A DNA stretch of 64,000 bases from positions 48,284,074 through 48,348,073 of the forward strand of contig NC_083339.1 in the NCBI RefSeq assembly GCF_019175385.1, given 5' to 3'. A program made the translations under genes and the position numbers. Shown one piece after another: positions 24,028 to 37,790 of this stretch (its first letter is position 1; each line of letters opens with the position of its first letter). The stretch is from Lycium barbarum (taxonomy: Eukaryota > Streptophyta > Magnoliopsida > Solanales > Solanaceae). Below the pieces are notes generated by a model, which saw only the letters and a program-made list of their open reading frames with translations, did not search any database and was not told the DNA's origin.

Positions 24028-26208
24028 TGTCACGCCCCGAACCTAGGCCTGGACGTAACACGGCACCCGGTGCCTGACTGCATGTGACCGAGCGAACCAA
24101 CTGGCTGACTGAATCAACATGTGATATCAAAACATAACTAAATGTGGAATAACTAAACACATGCTGATATACTAAAGGTCTGACTGAAATCATAATGCGG
24201 AAATACTTAGACAATCTGAAATATATCTGACAGTAGCCAACATGGCTAAACCAAAACGATTGAACAACTGCCAACAAGGCTAACATAATAAATATCTGAC
24301 TGTCTAAACTGTGTCTATGAAGCCTCTAAGAGTACTGAATGATAGATCTGTCTATAAACTGAAATAACCGGATAGCTGACAACGCCCCGAAGGAATGTGG
24401 GGCTCATCAGTAGCTGATACGTGCACTCCTAATTAGCTGAGTCGTCAACCTGTGTATCGTTACCTGCATCGCGAGATGCAGGCCCCCAAGCAATAAAAAG
24501 GGACATCACTACATTTGAATTGTACTGGTATGTAAAGCAACTGAAGCAATAAAATACTGGAACTGAAACTGAAAACTGAAACTGAACTACACAGGAAAGC
24601 AAGAAGCTGAAGTACTCCCTGTTCTAGATGAAGAATCACCTGTAAAACTGTATATATATAACTGTGGCCTAGGGCCCAAATAATGTGCACAAAACTGAGG
24701 CCTCTGGCCCAAGCAATACGTATGCATAAACTGTGGCCTAGGGCCCAAAAGTACAGATACAGGTGTTCAACATTGATATTTTACAAAACTGAGACTGGCT
24801 ATAGCTGATAGCATGATAACTGTTTCTGATTCTGGGACTCTTGCAGTTAACTGGTGATACACTGACTGAGACTCATGTGATAATAATGCATAAGTCTATA
24901 AGGATTACGTGCTGGGTTCATGATGTTCAAAGTGACAACCATGAACGAATTCTGTAACTGCAACCCTAGAAGATAACAGTTCTATATCATTTCATGAAAC
25001 TAGAGCTAACTATATTCTGAATCAAATTTCTAACAAGTATGAAGAATGAGGCGTAAGGAGAATCATGAACATTCCCTAACGTAGATAGTTAGCCTCACAT
25101 ACCTCAATTCCAGCCTTTGAGCGTAATACAATATTCGTCAACCCTCTCAACTTTGATCTATATCAATACAAGTCAAAGGGATTCTATATTAGCAATAATA
25201 TTCATGCTTTGGTCATCTAAGCATTTTATCAAACACTTGGTGGGCATGAAGCTCCACAACCTTCATTAATGGTGTTTTCTTCACCCAATCCCATTCTATT
25301 ACTTCTAGATGATTCTACAATCTCAATTAGATGTAATTAACATTATTCTTCATCACTCATATGAATACAACAAATCCCAAGTCAACAATCCAACAACTCT
25401 AGCATAGTTCATATAATTCCCTTCATCAAACCCAATTATTATTCTCCCAAGAATATATCAACACTTTAATCATCATGAGAAAGTCATGAAACTTACCTTA
25501 GATAGTGGTTGAACAAGTCTTGAGTGGAGTTACTCCTTTAGCACCAAAACCCTACTTCACTTCCCTTGGGTTTTCTTGAATTAGATGAACTTTGGCTAGG
25601 TTTCATCCATTTGGGTTCATGGATTTTGTGTTATTGATCATGGATTTCCCTTGAATTTTCTTGTGGATGAATGTTAGAGAGTATTCTAGAGGTTTTCTTG
25701 ACCAAGAATGATGAAAATGTCATTTTGGACGAGTTGGGTCTTATTTAAAGTAGTCCAGAAAAGTCTGGACAAAATCTCTCTGGCACAACTTGTGACGGGA
25801 CTGCGGCGTCACATGTAGTGTTTGCGAGTCGCATCCTGAGTCGCATCTTGTGATAGAGGGTGATATTCTGTCGAACAGTCTGTCGTAAAATGGACATAAC
25901 TCTTTGTGTATAGCTCCGTTCAAGACCCATAATATATCGTTGGAAAGCTATTTCAAAGGGATACAACTTGCATCAAGGAAGTTTTCCAAAATTCTCAATT
26001 AATAAAGGGGTTATGGTCGTTGGAAGTAAGACCTTCTATAAACTCACTTGCAAACATGCCCCGTAGAGTGGTTTTCAACTTTGCTTTGCCTAAAGACATT
26101 TATTATGACTTAATTGGTTTTCATAACACTTCCTATAACCCTCATATTGGTTCCATTATATTATCATCTTATGAGTCAAACTTACGTCCGAAGTTACGAG
26201 GTGTTACA
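24028..26208 (-). repeat. Element F 3' LTR
   Basis: On the plus strand TGTCACGCCCCGAACC...GAGGTGTTACA; element-strand termini TGTAACACCTCG...GGGCGTGACA. It has a GCATCGCGAGATGC palindrome (24466-24479) at the place where other LTRs carry the ATGCCCGCAGGTA box, and three copies of the motif CTGTGGCCTAGGGCCCAAA or close variants (24661-24750). The first 967 bp are nearly identical to 38569-39535. Confidence 0.9.
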
Positions 26209-26244
26209 ATATCTCCCCCTTGGGATCATTCGTCCTCGAATGAT
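26209..26244 (-). promoter_or_regulatory. PPT and pre-PPT hairpin of element F
   Basis: The element strand has the purine tract AAGGGGGAGAT against the LTR. Before it lies the hairpin ATCATTCG-AGGA-CGAATGAT (26225-26244). Relative to A and E, the second base pair changed from A-T to T-A on both arms, a compensatory double change. Confidence 0.75.
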
Positions 26245-26409
26245 AACCATTCGGGATTCTACAACAATTTCGCCAGAGTTTCCCCTGTAATAAGGCACTA
26301 CCAACCTGTCACAACAACCCATAATATCATTGCCTCACAGGGCTACATCACAATAGCATTATAAATTGGCCACACACGACCAATAGCATGAAAAGAAAGC
26401 TTACATACC

Positions 26410-27066
26410 TCAAAATCTTGGTGCTTCATCATAAATCTCTTCTGCAGGCTGAAACAAGTGCGGGTACATGGATTTCATATCCTCCTCGGCTTCCCATGTA
26501 GCTTCCTCAACTTTTTGACTCCTCCACAGGACTTTCACTGAGGCTACTTCCTTAGTTCTCAACTTGCGAACTTGACGGTCAAGAATGGCTACGGGGATCT
26601 CCTCATACGTCAAACCATCCTTAACTGTTATAGTATCAGCAGGAACGACCAACGATGGATCTCCCACACACTTCCTCAACATGGACACATGAAACACGGG
26701 ATGTACAGCAGCCAAATCTTGTGGCAACTCAAGTTCATAAGCTACTAGACCGACCTTTCGTAAAATTCTGTAAGGTCCAATATATCTGGGACTGAGCTTC
26801 CCTTTCTTGCCAAATCGCATAACACCCTTCATAGGTGAGACTTTAAGGAACACCCAATCGTCAACTGAAAATTCTAAGTCCCTTCGCCTCACATCTGCGT
26901 AAGACTTCTGGCGACTCTGAGCCGTTTTCAAACGCTCCTGTATTAACTTGACTTTCTCCATAGCCTGATAAACCAAATCTGGTCCTAACAACTCTGCTTC
27001 ACCAACTTCGAACCAACCAATTGGTGATCTGCACCTCCGCCCATACAGAGCCTCAAATGGTGCCAT
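26410..27066 (-). pseudogene. Element F integrase C-terminus and chromodomain (open 218-codon fragment)
   Basis: Open from MAPFEALYGRRCRSPIGWF to the stop after EIYDEAPRF. It contains the integrase C-terminal segment (DWVFLKVSPMKGVMRFG, SPRYIGPYRI, HPVFHVSMLRKC) and the chromodomain-like tail (AILDRQVRKLRTKEVASVKV, ATWEAEEDMKSMYPHLF). It is homologous to 8560-9190 of element A but from another subfamily. The residues normally upstream, including the catalytic Glu region, are replaced by a tandem repeat, so this is a remnant and not a complete integrase. It is the only long retroelement frame in the window without a stop or shift. Confidence 0.88.
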
Positions 27067-27096
27067 CCCAATTACCTTGAAATCAAGGACACAAGC

Positions 27097-27310
27097 TTAC
27101 TGAATTGAATGAATACAAGATTACTAAACTGCTGAGATACTAAACTGAATGTCTATTGTACTGACTGAAGACTGGGTTGACTGAATACTGAGCTAATTGA
27201 ATACTGGATTAGCTAAATACTGAGCTGACTGAATACTGGATTAGCTGAATACTGAGCTGGCTGAATACTGAATTAGCTGAATACTGGATTAGCTAAATAC
27301 TGGACTGATA
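27097..27310. repeat. Short tandem repeat (about 16-17 bp, TGAATACTGRRYTRRC) inside F integrase
   Basis: A dozen or so imperfect units, the cleanest between 27181 and 27307. It lies between the integrase HPQTNGQ and MAPFEALYG motifs, which in an intact enzyme are about 65 residues apart. It replaces the segment with the third catalytic acidic residue. Confidence 0.85.
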
Positions 27311-27344
27311 TCTAAGTATTGAACTAACATGAATATTATAACAT

Positions 27345-27976
27345 GAGATCTGAATAGCGTATCTGTCTGACCATTTGTCTGAGGATGAAAAGCTGTGCTA
27401 AGGTTCACCTTGGTACCCAATCCTTTCTGAAAGGATTTTTTTTTTTTTGAAGTTCGCTGTGAACTGAGCACCATAATCTTAAATAATGGACACTAGGATC
27501 CCATACAATCCGGCAATTTCGTTAACACATGGCTTGGCATAATCTTCTGTTCAATCTGTGGTCTTAACTGGCAAGAAGTGCGCTGACTTCGTAAGTCTGT
27601 CCACAATCACCCGAATTAAATCATGCCTCCTAGCTGAACGAGGTAGACCTAGAACGGTGAGCTTCTGATATAATTAGCTCTTTTAGTCCATCTACATCTG
27701 GAACGCATAATCTGCCTCGGTATCTCAAGGTACCATTATCTCCCCCTTGTTCAAAAGCTAAGGCTTTCTATTCGTGAATCCCCTCTTTCATCTGCAGCAA
27801 GTTGGAATCACCAAACTGCTTCTCTCTAACTTCGATGACTAAGGAGGAATAAGCCACGTTCTGGGCAACAACTCCACCCACTTCGGAGTTCGAAAGTCGA
27901 ATTCCTATCTTGGATAATCGGTGAACTTCTTTCACCATAATTCTCTTGTTTGCCTAAATTATGGGCCATACTTCCC
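27345..27976 (-). pseudogene. Element F degraded integrase core and RNase H-integrase linker
   Basis: Minus-strand translation shows the integrase core in pieces: IVDRLTKSAHFLPVKTT, EDYAK, YGAQFTANF with stops between, then FQKGLGTKVNLSTAFHPQTNGQ (27375-27440). Further upstream is the linker (VHRLSKIGIRLSNSEVGG, TLRYRGRLCVPDVDGL). A T12-type run at 27438-27449 (A-run on the element strand) lies between. Element G is inserted at 27976/27977. Several stops and frame changes make it nonfunctional. Confidence 0.8.
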
Positions 27977-30900
27977 TGTCACGACCCAGCCCCGTGGGCC
28001 GCGACTAGTGCCCTACTTGGGCACCCAAACGGACATACAAACTAAATCATCATTTTTTTAAACTGAGTTGAGAACGACTATTATCTTGCGCGATTGCGCG
28101 TACAAAACATTATATCAGAATCAGAAGAGGCGGCGGAATATACATCGCCAAATCGAATACATACAAATGGCATATATGCCCATAATCATTATACGCCGTC
28201 TCAAACTGTACCAAACTGTATCGAACACATTTCAACGCAACCATATGCGGACATATATATATATCAAAAAGTCGGCAAGGCAATCAAATATGTCAAAAGC
28301 CGACAAGGCTGTCAAATGGCACAACGGCCCAAAACGCATATACAAATGCACGCCGACAAGGCTGCCACAAACATATACAAAATGCACGCCGACGAGGCTG
28401 CCATAACGAATAGAGTCATGCAAACACATCCGTACAGAAGTAGGCACACACACCCACAAATACGTCTACAGACCTCTAAACAGACAAACTGAATCATATG
28501 GCGGGATAGGGCCCCGCCGTGCCCCTGAACAAATACATGTATACATAGCGAACGAATATATACCAAAATGTGTGCTCTGAAATGAGAAGAGCACTCCAAA
28601 CAGCAGAAGAGGGTGTCCTAAATGGGTAGATCACCAAACTGTGCGTCTGTACCTGCGGGCATGAAACGCAGCCCCCCGAAGAAAGGGGGTCAGTACGAAA
28701 TATGTACTAAGTATGCAAAGCAGAATATACAGAAAGCAAATCTGAGACATAAACGAAATAGAAGTACCAAACATAAGTGCAAATCCAACATATCAAAATT
28801 TGCTTACTTTCAAAAATATGTAAGTAATGCATAGGGTACAGAAGAATATGGTCGCCCACCCGACGATGGCGCCATAACACAGCATAACACCAGAAAGTTT
28901 CAAATCTCCGTATCCCCGTCACATATCACATCACAACATAACGCCATACACAGCATAACACCAAATATAGGTGGAACCCGACCCTCATTAGCGAGTAGCT
29001 CGGAGAACCATAACACAGCATAACTCCGGAGTATATCAAAATGCGCACGATAACAGAATCGGCCCGGGAACCGGCGACAGATATAACAGAACGCACGAGC
29101 AGAGTCATGAGTAACCATATGCATAAAATCATTATCATAGACTCAAATATAAGTAAATGACCATACTTGAAATTCGAAATGATAATCATACCAAATTCTT
29201 TCAAAAGTCGTCCGAATTACATAAAGGAAAGTCGCGGGACCCACGGATGGGTATTGACCCGAATCGGGCCCGCCTATGGAAAATATACTCATTATATGCC
29301 ATATAAACTTCTACAACAATATTGAAGCTATCCGAGCCTTTCGGTGAAAGATATGGCGTTTCGTAGTTACGGAATTCTTTAAAACAACTATTTTTGTACA
29401 AAGTTTGGAAATCAATTCTTTCAAAAACATAAAGGTTCATATTTCATCACATCATACATAAGAATGCCAAGAAATATATATAAGGATCATAACGTGCTCG
29501 GATTTCGAATTTGGAATTTTCTCGAGGCTCGTGATATAACCCATTGAAAACTAAGGCATGCCAAAAGAAAGAAGAGTTGCGCTTTACATACCTCGTACGC
29601 ACTCCAAGAGAGCCAATCTAAAGTAAATCCCAATCTACGCCTCGGGCTCCCCAAGGTCTACAAATATGCCAACGAATATCCAATATTAAACATAGGCACT
29701 TAAGCCATTCATTCCAAACTAACATTAAATTCTACAAAAAATTCGGCAGCATTTCCCCTGTAAATAGGCCAACCCGAGAATTTAACTCGCTCAAAATCAA
29801 CAGCAACAACCACAATAACCAACCTAGCAACTCCAATAACCAATCTGAAAGACAATATTACATTAATACTCTCTTTTTCATCATTCGACAACTTTCCAAA
29901 TATTCAATTCAACGGCTTACCTTCAAGCCAACATCAACGCCTATACATTCAAATACTAACCCAAACCCATACTAACAACATTCAAGAACATTCTAAATAA
30001 TTCACATAATATTTCCAACGATCCAACAATTTCTCCAAATTGGGCCGGAAACAGCCCTAAACTATAACATAACGATGCCCGAAATTCTAACGAACACTTA
30101 CAACACACCAAGCAGCCCATATACACTTCTTACGCCTTATTTCATGCCATCTTTTCAGCAAATTTCAGGGAAATACAACAGCAGCCACACGACACCACAT
30201 CATCTATTCATATGCAAGTAAATCACATTATTATCTCTATAATCCTTACAACAACCCACAACAATTTTAACTCCAACTCTAACCATTAAATTCCGTCATT
30301 CTCATCACATAATCTATGATTACAACAACCAAAATATTAATTCAAATCAATCCATCAAATTTCAATTAAAAATAGCCCCTACGGCATTCAACAACATTCC
30401 AACATTCGTGCAATTCATGTTACCAAGTTACAACTATGCTTCAACATCAAGATACATAATTTCACACATACAATTTACATTTGCATATTCCCCACACGTC
30501 CAACTTCATCATCAAACACATAGAAAAATGATCAACTCTTACCTTAACAAGTTGGCTTTTTCCACTTAGCTAGAATTTGTGAAATGAACTAATACTTGTT
30601 CTTGTTGCTCCAAATGAATTCTCCACGTTATTATCACCTTCCTAAGGGCTGAAATACCTAGAAAATCTGATTTTTGGATCAACAAATTTGAGCTCCAATT
30701 TTGCTAGCCATGGTCGAATGCCATGGCTTATGCTCTCTCTCTCTCTCTAGCTTGTATATCAACGTTTCCTTCACGTATACACCATATTAAACCTTTAATC
30801 CAAATTGATAACATGAGTAGGAGGTTGAAATTACCTTTAGCAATCAGAATCTTCAAGAATCTTGTTCCTCTTTCCAGCTGCTTGCTTAACAACACAAAAA

Positions 30901-31762
30901 AAAAACTTAAGCTACAACTTCTCTTTAACTAATATCATGTCAAGGGTCTAGGATTTAGCTTATATGATGGCTCAATTAGAAAGGGGGTTTGGGAGAGAAA
31001 ATAAGGGTTTTGGATATGTTTTAGGTCGTGTGAAATGATATAGGGCAAAGTGGTGACTTATCTATTGAGTTTAATGGGCCTCATGGGCCGAAATGTGAGT
31101 GTTTGGGTCGGGTCCAAACTTGCTGCCCTTCCAGCCCAACTGGCATCGTCCATATCTCCTTATCCCGATATCATTTTGACGAGCGGTTTGTTGCATTACA
31201 AACTAGACTCGATGAACTTCATTTTAGGCTTTTGAAACATCTTAAAACCCCTCATATTCAAGGAGGTATGCCTCCTACAATATAGACTAAAATTGGGTCC
31301 GAAATTTTACTGAAGTTGTTCCGATTCATTTCGTTTAACTTCTAATCCTCTTCCAACCTTATGTAACCTCTTATGCATACATATACACACTTATATACAT
31401 CAATAAAAATCCATATACACATCTCGAAGGGTCCAGAGAATCACAATAACCTTAAGCATAACTAGAGAACTCACAAAGCTTTGACGAAACTCCAATCGCA
31501 AAAGTATATTCATATCTTTTGTCCATCCTCTATATCATTACTAATAATCTCAAATACTTTAAAAGGTCACTCGCATTACCTCATATACATACTCATAACG
31601 CGATTTCAAATCCTTTAGGTTACCATGTCACCTCGGGATACTTAAGGCAACCATATATATAACGATATTCTTACTAACTCGATTAACTTTCCTTGAACCT
31701 TCATAACTCATTTCTTTTTCTTGTTTTACTTCAAGTAACACGGATTATTATGGAGTGTAACA
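27977..31762 (-). repeat. Element G 3' LTR
   Basis: Plus strand TGTCACGACCCAGC...GGAGTGTAACA. It has a CCGACAAGGCTG / CCGACGAGGCTG run (28280-28400), the GGGCCCCGCC block (28510) and the TGCGGGCATGAAACGCAGC module (28650-28675). No coding features. Confidence 0.93.
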
Positions 31763-32450
31763 TTCTCTCCCCCTTAGGAACATTCGTCCTAGAATGTTAA
31801 ATTGGTCCCGTAAGGTTCTATAAAAAAATTCGCAAAGGTTTCCTTTATCGTCATAACATCTAGTCTTATCAGACAATCATTTTATTTTTTTTTGGGAAAA
31901 TTTGGACAGAGTTTCCTCTGTAGTTCTTACTATCCCAAAACCTGCACGCAGAAAATACCAACAATGCCTCACAGGGCCAACATTTATATGTATATCTCAT
32001 ATCGTATCATAGCCACACAGGGCTCCCAATATCAGCAATAATACGAAAATGATGAACATACCTCGTATGCTCCACTCAAACTGCACCTTTTATACTTTCC
32101 TGTTTACTTTCCCTTTCAATCTTCAACTTTACGTTTCAATCATACTTCAAATACCTTACCCGACATACATTCTTCTCATCGTTGCTTACCTGCGTGCTTT
32201 GAAACTTCTAATATCATCAGTCACTTTCTTCTGTCGATGCCGTTCTACTGCCGAAACCAAGGGTTAGTATAAGGAATTTCATTTCCTATGACTGGGCTCT
32301 ATAGCACGATCTAAGATTCAAAGAAAGGTAACATCCTAAATGTCCTGTAGCTTCCTGTTTATGAATGTGGTGCACAACACATCGATAAACAAGACTCTAC
32401 TAGACACGGTCTGTAGACACTCCGAGGAAGGACCGCTCTGATACCACTTC
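31763..32450 (-). other. Element G internal region: cis signals only
   Basis: On the element strand: PBS TGGTATCAGAGCGG (32433-32446), leader hairpin (32355-32393), a 5' leader resembling those of A, B and E, a short unrecognised stretch, a 3' UTR piece (31895-32120) nearly identical to 37790-38020 in F, the pre-PPT hairpin AACATTCT-AGGA-CGAATGTT (31779-31798, one mismatch) and the purine tract AAGGGGGAGAGA next to the LTR. There is no gag start and no protease, RT or integrase motif. The ORF at 32049-32267 is a chance frame. Confidence 0.85.
32355..32446 (-). promoter_or_regulatory. Element G leader hairpin with GTGCAC loop, and PBS
   Basis: The element-strand hairpin has TTGTTTAT pairing with the ATAAACAG arm, a 2x2 internal loop and the upper stem ATGTG/CACAT closing the loop TTGTGCAC. 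The loop hexamer GTGCAC (32370-32375) is self-complementary. The ATGTG/CACAT stem differs from GTGTG/CACAC of B and E by a compensated base pair. The PBS lies 39 nt away. Confidence 0.65.
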
Positions 32451-35400
32451 TGTCACGACCCAGCCCCGTGGGCAGCGACTGGTGCCCTACTTGGGCACCC
32501 AAACGGACATACAAACTAAATCATCATTTTTTTAAACAGAGTTGAGAACGACTATTATCTTGTGCGATTGCGCGTACAAAATATTATATTAGAATCAGAA
32601 GAGGCGGCGGAATATACATCGCCAAATCGAATACATACAGATGGCATATATGCCCATAATCATTATACGCCGTCTCAAACTGTACCAAACTGTATCGAAC
32701 ACTTTTCAACGCAACCATATGCGGACATATATATATATCAAAAAGTCAGCAAGGCAATCAAATATGTCAAAAGCCGACAAGGCTGTCAAATGGCACAACG
32801 ACCCAAAACGCATATACAAATGCACGCCGACAAGGCTGCCACAAACATATACAAAATGCACGCCGACGAGGCTGCCATAAAGAATAGAGTCATGCAAACA
32901 CATCCGTACAGAAGTAGGCACACACACCCACAAATACGTCTACAGACCTCTAAACAGACAAACTGAATCAAATGGCGGGATAGGGCCCCGCCGTGCCCCT
33001 GAACAAATACATGTATACATAGCGAACGAATATATACCAAAATGTGTGCTCTGAAATGAGAAGAGCACTCCAAACAGCAGAAGAGGGTGTCCTTAATGGG
33101 TAGATCACCAAACTGTGCGTCTGTACCTGCGGGCATGAAACGCAGCCCCCCGAAGAAAGGGGGTCACTACGAAATATGTACTGAGTATGCAAAGCAGAAT
33201 ATACAGAAAGCAAATCTGAGACATAAACGAAATAGAAGTACCAAACATAAGTGCAAATCCAACATATCAAAATTTGCTTACTTTCAAAAATATGTAAGTA
33301 ATGCATAGGGTACAGAAGAATATGGTCGCCCACCCGACGATGGCGCCATAACACAGCATAACATCAGAAAGTTTCAAATCTCCGTATCCCCGTCACATAT
33401 CACATCACAACATAACGCCATACACAGCATAACACCAAATATAGGTGGAACCCGACCCTCATTAGCGAGTAGCTCGGAGAACCATAACACAACATAACTC
33501 AGGAGTATATCAAAATGCGCACGATAACAGAACCGGCCCGGGAACCGGCAAAAGATATAACAGAACGCACGAGCAGAGTCATGAGTAACCATATGCATAA
33601 AATCATTATCATAGACTCAAATATAAGTAAGTGACCATACTTGAAATTCGAAATGATAATCATACCAAATTCTTTCAAAAGTCGTCCGAATTACATAAAG
33701 GAAAGTCGCGGGACCCACGGATGGGTATTGACCCGAATCGGGCCCGCCTATGGAAAATATACTCATTATATGCCATATAAACTTCTACAACAATATTGAA
33801 GCTATCCGAGCCTTTCGGTGAAAGATATGGCGTTTCGTAGTTACGGAATTCTTTAAAACAACTATTTTTGTACAAAGTTTGGAAATCAATTCTTTCAAAA
33901 GCATAAAGGTTCATATTTCATCACATCATACATAAGAATGCCAAGAAATATATATAAGGATCATAACGTGCTCGGATTTCGAATTTCGAATTTTCTCGAG
34001 GCTCGTGATATAACCCATTGAAAACTAAGGCATGCCAAAAGAAAGAAGAGTTGCGCTTTACATACCTCGTACGCACTCCAAGATAGCCAATCTAAAGTAA
34101 ATCCCAATCTACGCCTCGGGCTCCCCAAGGTCTACAAATATGCCAACGAATATCCAATATTAAACATAGGCACTTAAGCCATTCATTCCAAACTAACATT
34201 AAATTCTACAAACAATTCAGCAGCATTTCCCCTGTAAATAGGCCAACCCGAGAATTTAACTCGCTCAAAATCAACAGCAACAACCACAATAACCAACCTA
34301 GCAACTCCAATAACCAATCTGAAAGACAATATTACATTAATACTCTCTTTTTCATCATTCGACAACTTTCCAAATATTCAATTCAACGGCTTACCTTCAA
34401 GCCAACATCAACGCCTATACATTCAAATACTAACCCAAACCCATACTAACAACATTCAAGAACATTCTAAATAATTCACATAATATTTCCAACGATCCAA
34501 CAATTTCTCCAAATTGGGCCGAAAACAGCCCCTAAACTATAACATAACGATGCCCGAAATTTTAACGAACACTTACAATACACCAAGCAGCCCATATACA
34601 CTTCTTACGCCTTATTTCATGCCATCTTTTCAGCAAATTTCAGGGAAATACAACAGCAGCCACACGACACCACATCATCTATTCATATGCAAGTAAATCA
34701 CATTATTATCTCTATAATCCTTACAACAACCCACAACAATTTTAACTCCAACTCTAACCATTAAATTCCGCCATTCTCATCACATAATCTATGATTACAA
34801 CAACCAAAATATTAATTCAAATCAATCCATCAAATTTCAATTAAAAATAGCCCCTACGGCATTCAACAACATTCCAACATTCGTGCAATTCATGTTACCA
34901 AGTTACAACTATGCTTCAACATCAAGATACATAATTTCACACATACAATTTACATTTGCATATTCCCCACACGTCCAACTTCATCATCAAACACATAGAA
35001 AAATGATCAACTCTTACCTTAACAAGTTGGCTTTTTCCACTTAGCTAGAATTTGTGAAATGAACTAATACTTGTTCTTGTTGCTCCAAATGAATTCTCCA
35101 CATTATTATCACCTTCCTAAGGGCTGAAATACCTAGAAAATCTGATTTTTGGATCAACAAATTTGAGCTCCAATTTTGCTAGCCATGGTCGAATGCCATG
35201 GCTTATGCTCTCTCTCTCTCTCTAGCTTGTATATCAACGTTTCCTTCACGTATACACCATATTAAACCTTTAATCCAAATTGATAACATGAGTAAGAGGT
35301 TGAAATTACCTTTAGCAATCAGAATCTTCAAGAATCTTGTTCCTCTTTCCAGCTGCTTGCTTAACAACACAAAAAAAAACTTAAGCTACAACTTCTCTTT

Positions 35401-36236
35401 AACTAGTATCATGTCAAGGGTCTAGGATTTAGCTTATATGATGGCTCAATTAGAAAGGGGGTTTGGGAGAGAAAATAAGGGTTTTGGATATGTTTTAGGT
35501 CGTGTGAAATGATATAGGGCAAAGTGGTGACTTATCTATTGAGTTTAATGGGCCTCATGGGCCGAAATGTGAGTGTTTGGGTCGGGTCCAAACTTGCTGC
35601 CCTGCCAGCCCAACTTGCATCGTCCATATCTCCTTATCCCGATATCATTTTGACGAGCGATTTGTTGCATTACAAACTAGACTCGATGAACGTCATTTTA
35701 GGCTTTTGAAACACCTTAAAACTCCTCATATTCAAGGAGGTATGCCTCATACAATATAGACTAAAATTGGGTCCGAAATTTTACTGAAGTTGTTCCGATT
35801 CATTTCGTTTAACTTCTAATCCTCTTCCAACCTTATGTAACCTCTTATGCATACATATACACACTTATATACATCAATAAAAATCCATATACACATCTCG
35901 AAGGGTCCATAGAATCACAATAACCTTAAGCATAACTAGAGAACTCACAAAGCTTTGACGAAACTCCAATCGCAAAAGTATATTCATATCTTTTGTCCAT
36001 CCTCTATATCATTACTAATAATCTCAAATACTTTAAAAGGTCACTCGCATTACCTCATATACATACTCATAACGCGATTTCAAATCCTTTAGGTTACCAT
36101 GTCACCTCGGGATACTTAAGGCAACCATATATATAACGATATTCTTACTAACTCGATTAACTTTCCTTGAACCTTCATAACTCATTTCTTTTTCTTGTTT
36201 TACTTCAAGTAACACGGATTATTATGGAGTGTAACA
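32451..36236 (-). repeat. Element G 5' LTR
   Basis: 3,786 bp, the same length as the left copy and differing by scattered single bases, mostly in the first kilobase (for example ACTAAGTA/ACTGAGTA). Followed by the TTCCC duplication. Confidence 0.93.
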
Positions 36237-36241
36237 TTCCC

Positions 36242-37790
36242 ATACTTGATTTCTTTTTTTTTTTTTTTTTGGAGATACTTCCTAAAATACTCATAGTACT
36301 GTTGTGCGCTAAGTCTTTGACTAGCACCTTAAAGATTAGAGTCTCGTGCAATGGCACTATAACTGGGCATGATCTCATAGCTTTTCTGTGATCGCCTACT
36401 CAATAATAATTGAACTTGACACGATTCGTCCGACATCATTCTACTCATTTCGGGTTAGGCATATTCCCTATGAAGACTCTCTCATTATGCCAACCTAACT
36501 GAATTAAGGTTCTTCATATCTCATACTAACCCTTCGGGTCTTCAATTATCTCACTGGACTTACTAGCGATTTATGAATCTCCCACTTAGACCAAGGCTAA
36601 CGTCTTATACTTACAAATTCTTCTCTTTTGATGGGATCCAATTAACCTTCCTTATCTTCTGTAATTCCTTTGTACTCTACAACACTGACGTTTTTTTTTT
36701 TGACTCACATCTGAGCAATTTCTCATAGGGAAAAACTAAATTTACTTACATGAACGGGTTGCTCCTGTATTCATAACTGGCATACTCCATCTTAACGACT
36801 TAACTCTGCACACACTGTAAATCTTAGGACAAACCCTTTTTGACAACTCTTAAAGGTTATTCTTCTGTAGTTTGCTGTCTTACGACTTAGCTGATTTCTT
36901 CTTCCATTAATCACTCGACTCTAAACTTAACTTAAGCCCTTGGTTTCTAACACACATATTCGGATGTATATGAACTGTCACCCACTCAAGGTGTTCATCT
37001 GAATAGGAAATCAAATCATATTTCTAATAGTTCTGCTGAAATTGCTAATGCGTTGTATCTACTCAAAACTTACTTACTATTTTTCTGTTAATCACCTGCT
37101 AACTTCATATTTTCTTATTCTGCTCTGAATAACCTAAGTTATTTCTAACTCTCCCTCATCATCTGACGCTATTCTATGGCTGTATACTATCTTTTCTGAA
37201 CTATGGATCACACTTAAGAAACCTTTATCTATTTTATACGAAAGATACCCAAGCTTTCTATACACTTCAAAGTCATATCAGACTATACCCATCTGGAATA
37301 AACACTTACTCACATAGCTTAAGAGAGGACTGTCACATCTCCTTATCTCATAATAATAATTACTTCTGAATTAACTTACAGCCGTCATACTTTCTAACTC
37401 TGATCTGACTAAAACTTAAACAAACTAAAATCATTCATATTCGTCACAACTCTTCCTCCTTGGTATTCTTGTCTCAATCATACTATTACTTCTTTTACAT
37501 ATAAACTCGTCGTAATTTTTCCCTGCTTATCAATTCAGTCGATACCTCAATATAATACTCCATTAAGATTGGCCAGCCTTTTCCATATCATCTCTTAGTA
37601 TCACAAGTCCTTCCAAATTATCCTAGCATTACTTTTTACCATATCGATATTGACCTCATAATTACTATTACAATTAACTTTATTTCTCGAAGTCAGACTT
37701 GCAACTTGGTCAAATCCTATCATTACTGTTGACAAGACCTTTCAAGACATACTACGAACTTATATCTCATTCTCATTCTATTTCTAGGAA
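36242..37790 (-). other. Element F internal sequence without recognisable coding content
   Basis: Pyrimidine-rich on the plus strand, purine-rich on the element strand. It starts near an 18-base T-run (36250-36270). I tested the minus strand for RT, RNase H and protease motifs and saw none. The purine skew resembles the filler of element E. The short ORFs are chance. Confidence 0.5.

Larger units (their letters stand above)
27977..36236 (-). mobile_element. Element G: geneless LTR retrotransposon with giant LTRs
   Basis: 8,260 bp with the TSD TTCCC at 27972-27976 and 36237-36241. Both LTRs are exactly 3,786 bp and look nearly identical, so the insertion is young. The interior is only 688 bp and has no gag or pol; it keeps the PBS, the leader hairpin, a 3' UTR piece, the pre-PPT hairpin and the PPT. 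The short ORFs at 28068-28834 and 32562-33308 are the same LTR sequence read twice and have no recognisable product. This is a non-autonomous element that must use proteins from another chromovirus. Confidence 0.93.

Noticed and set aside
28068..28834. Overlapping ORFs repeated at 32562-33308
   Set aside because: They are the two copies of the G LTR. Duplication makes them look conserved, but nothing supports coding.
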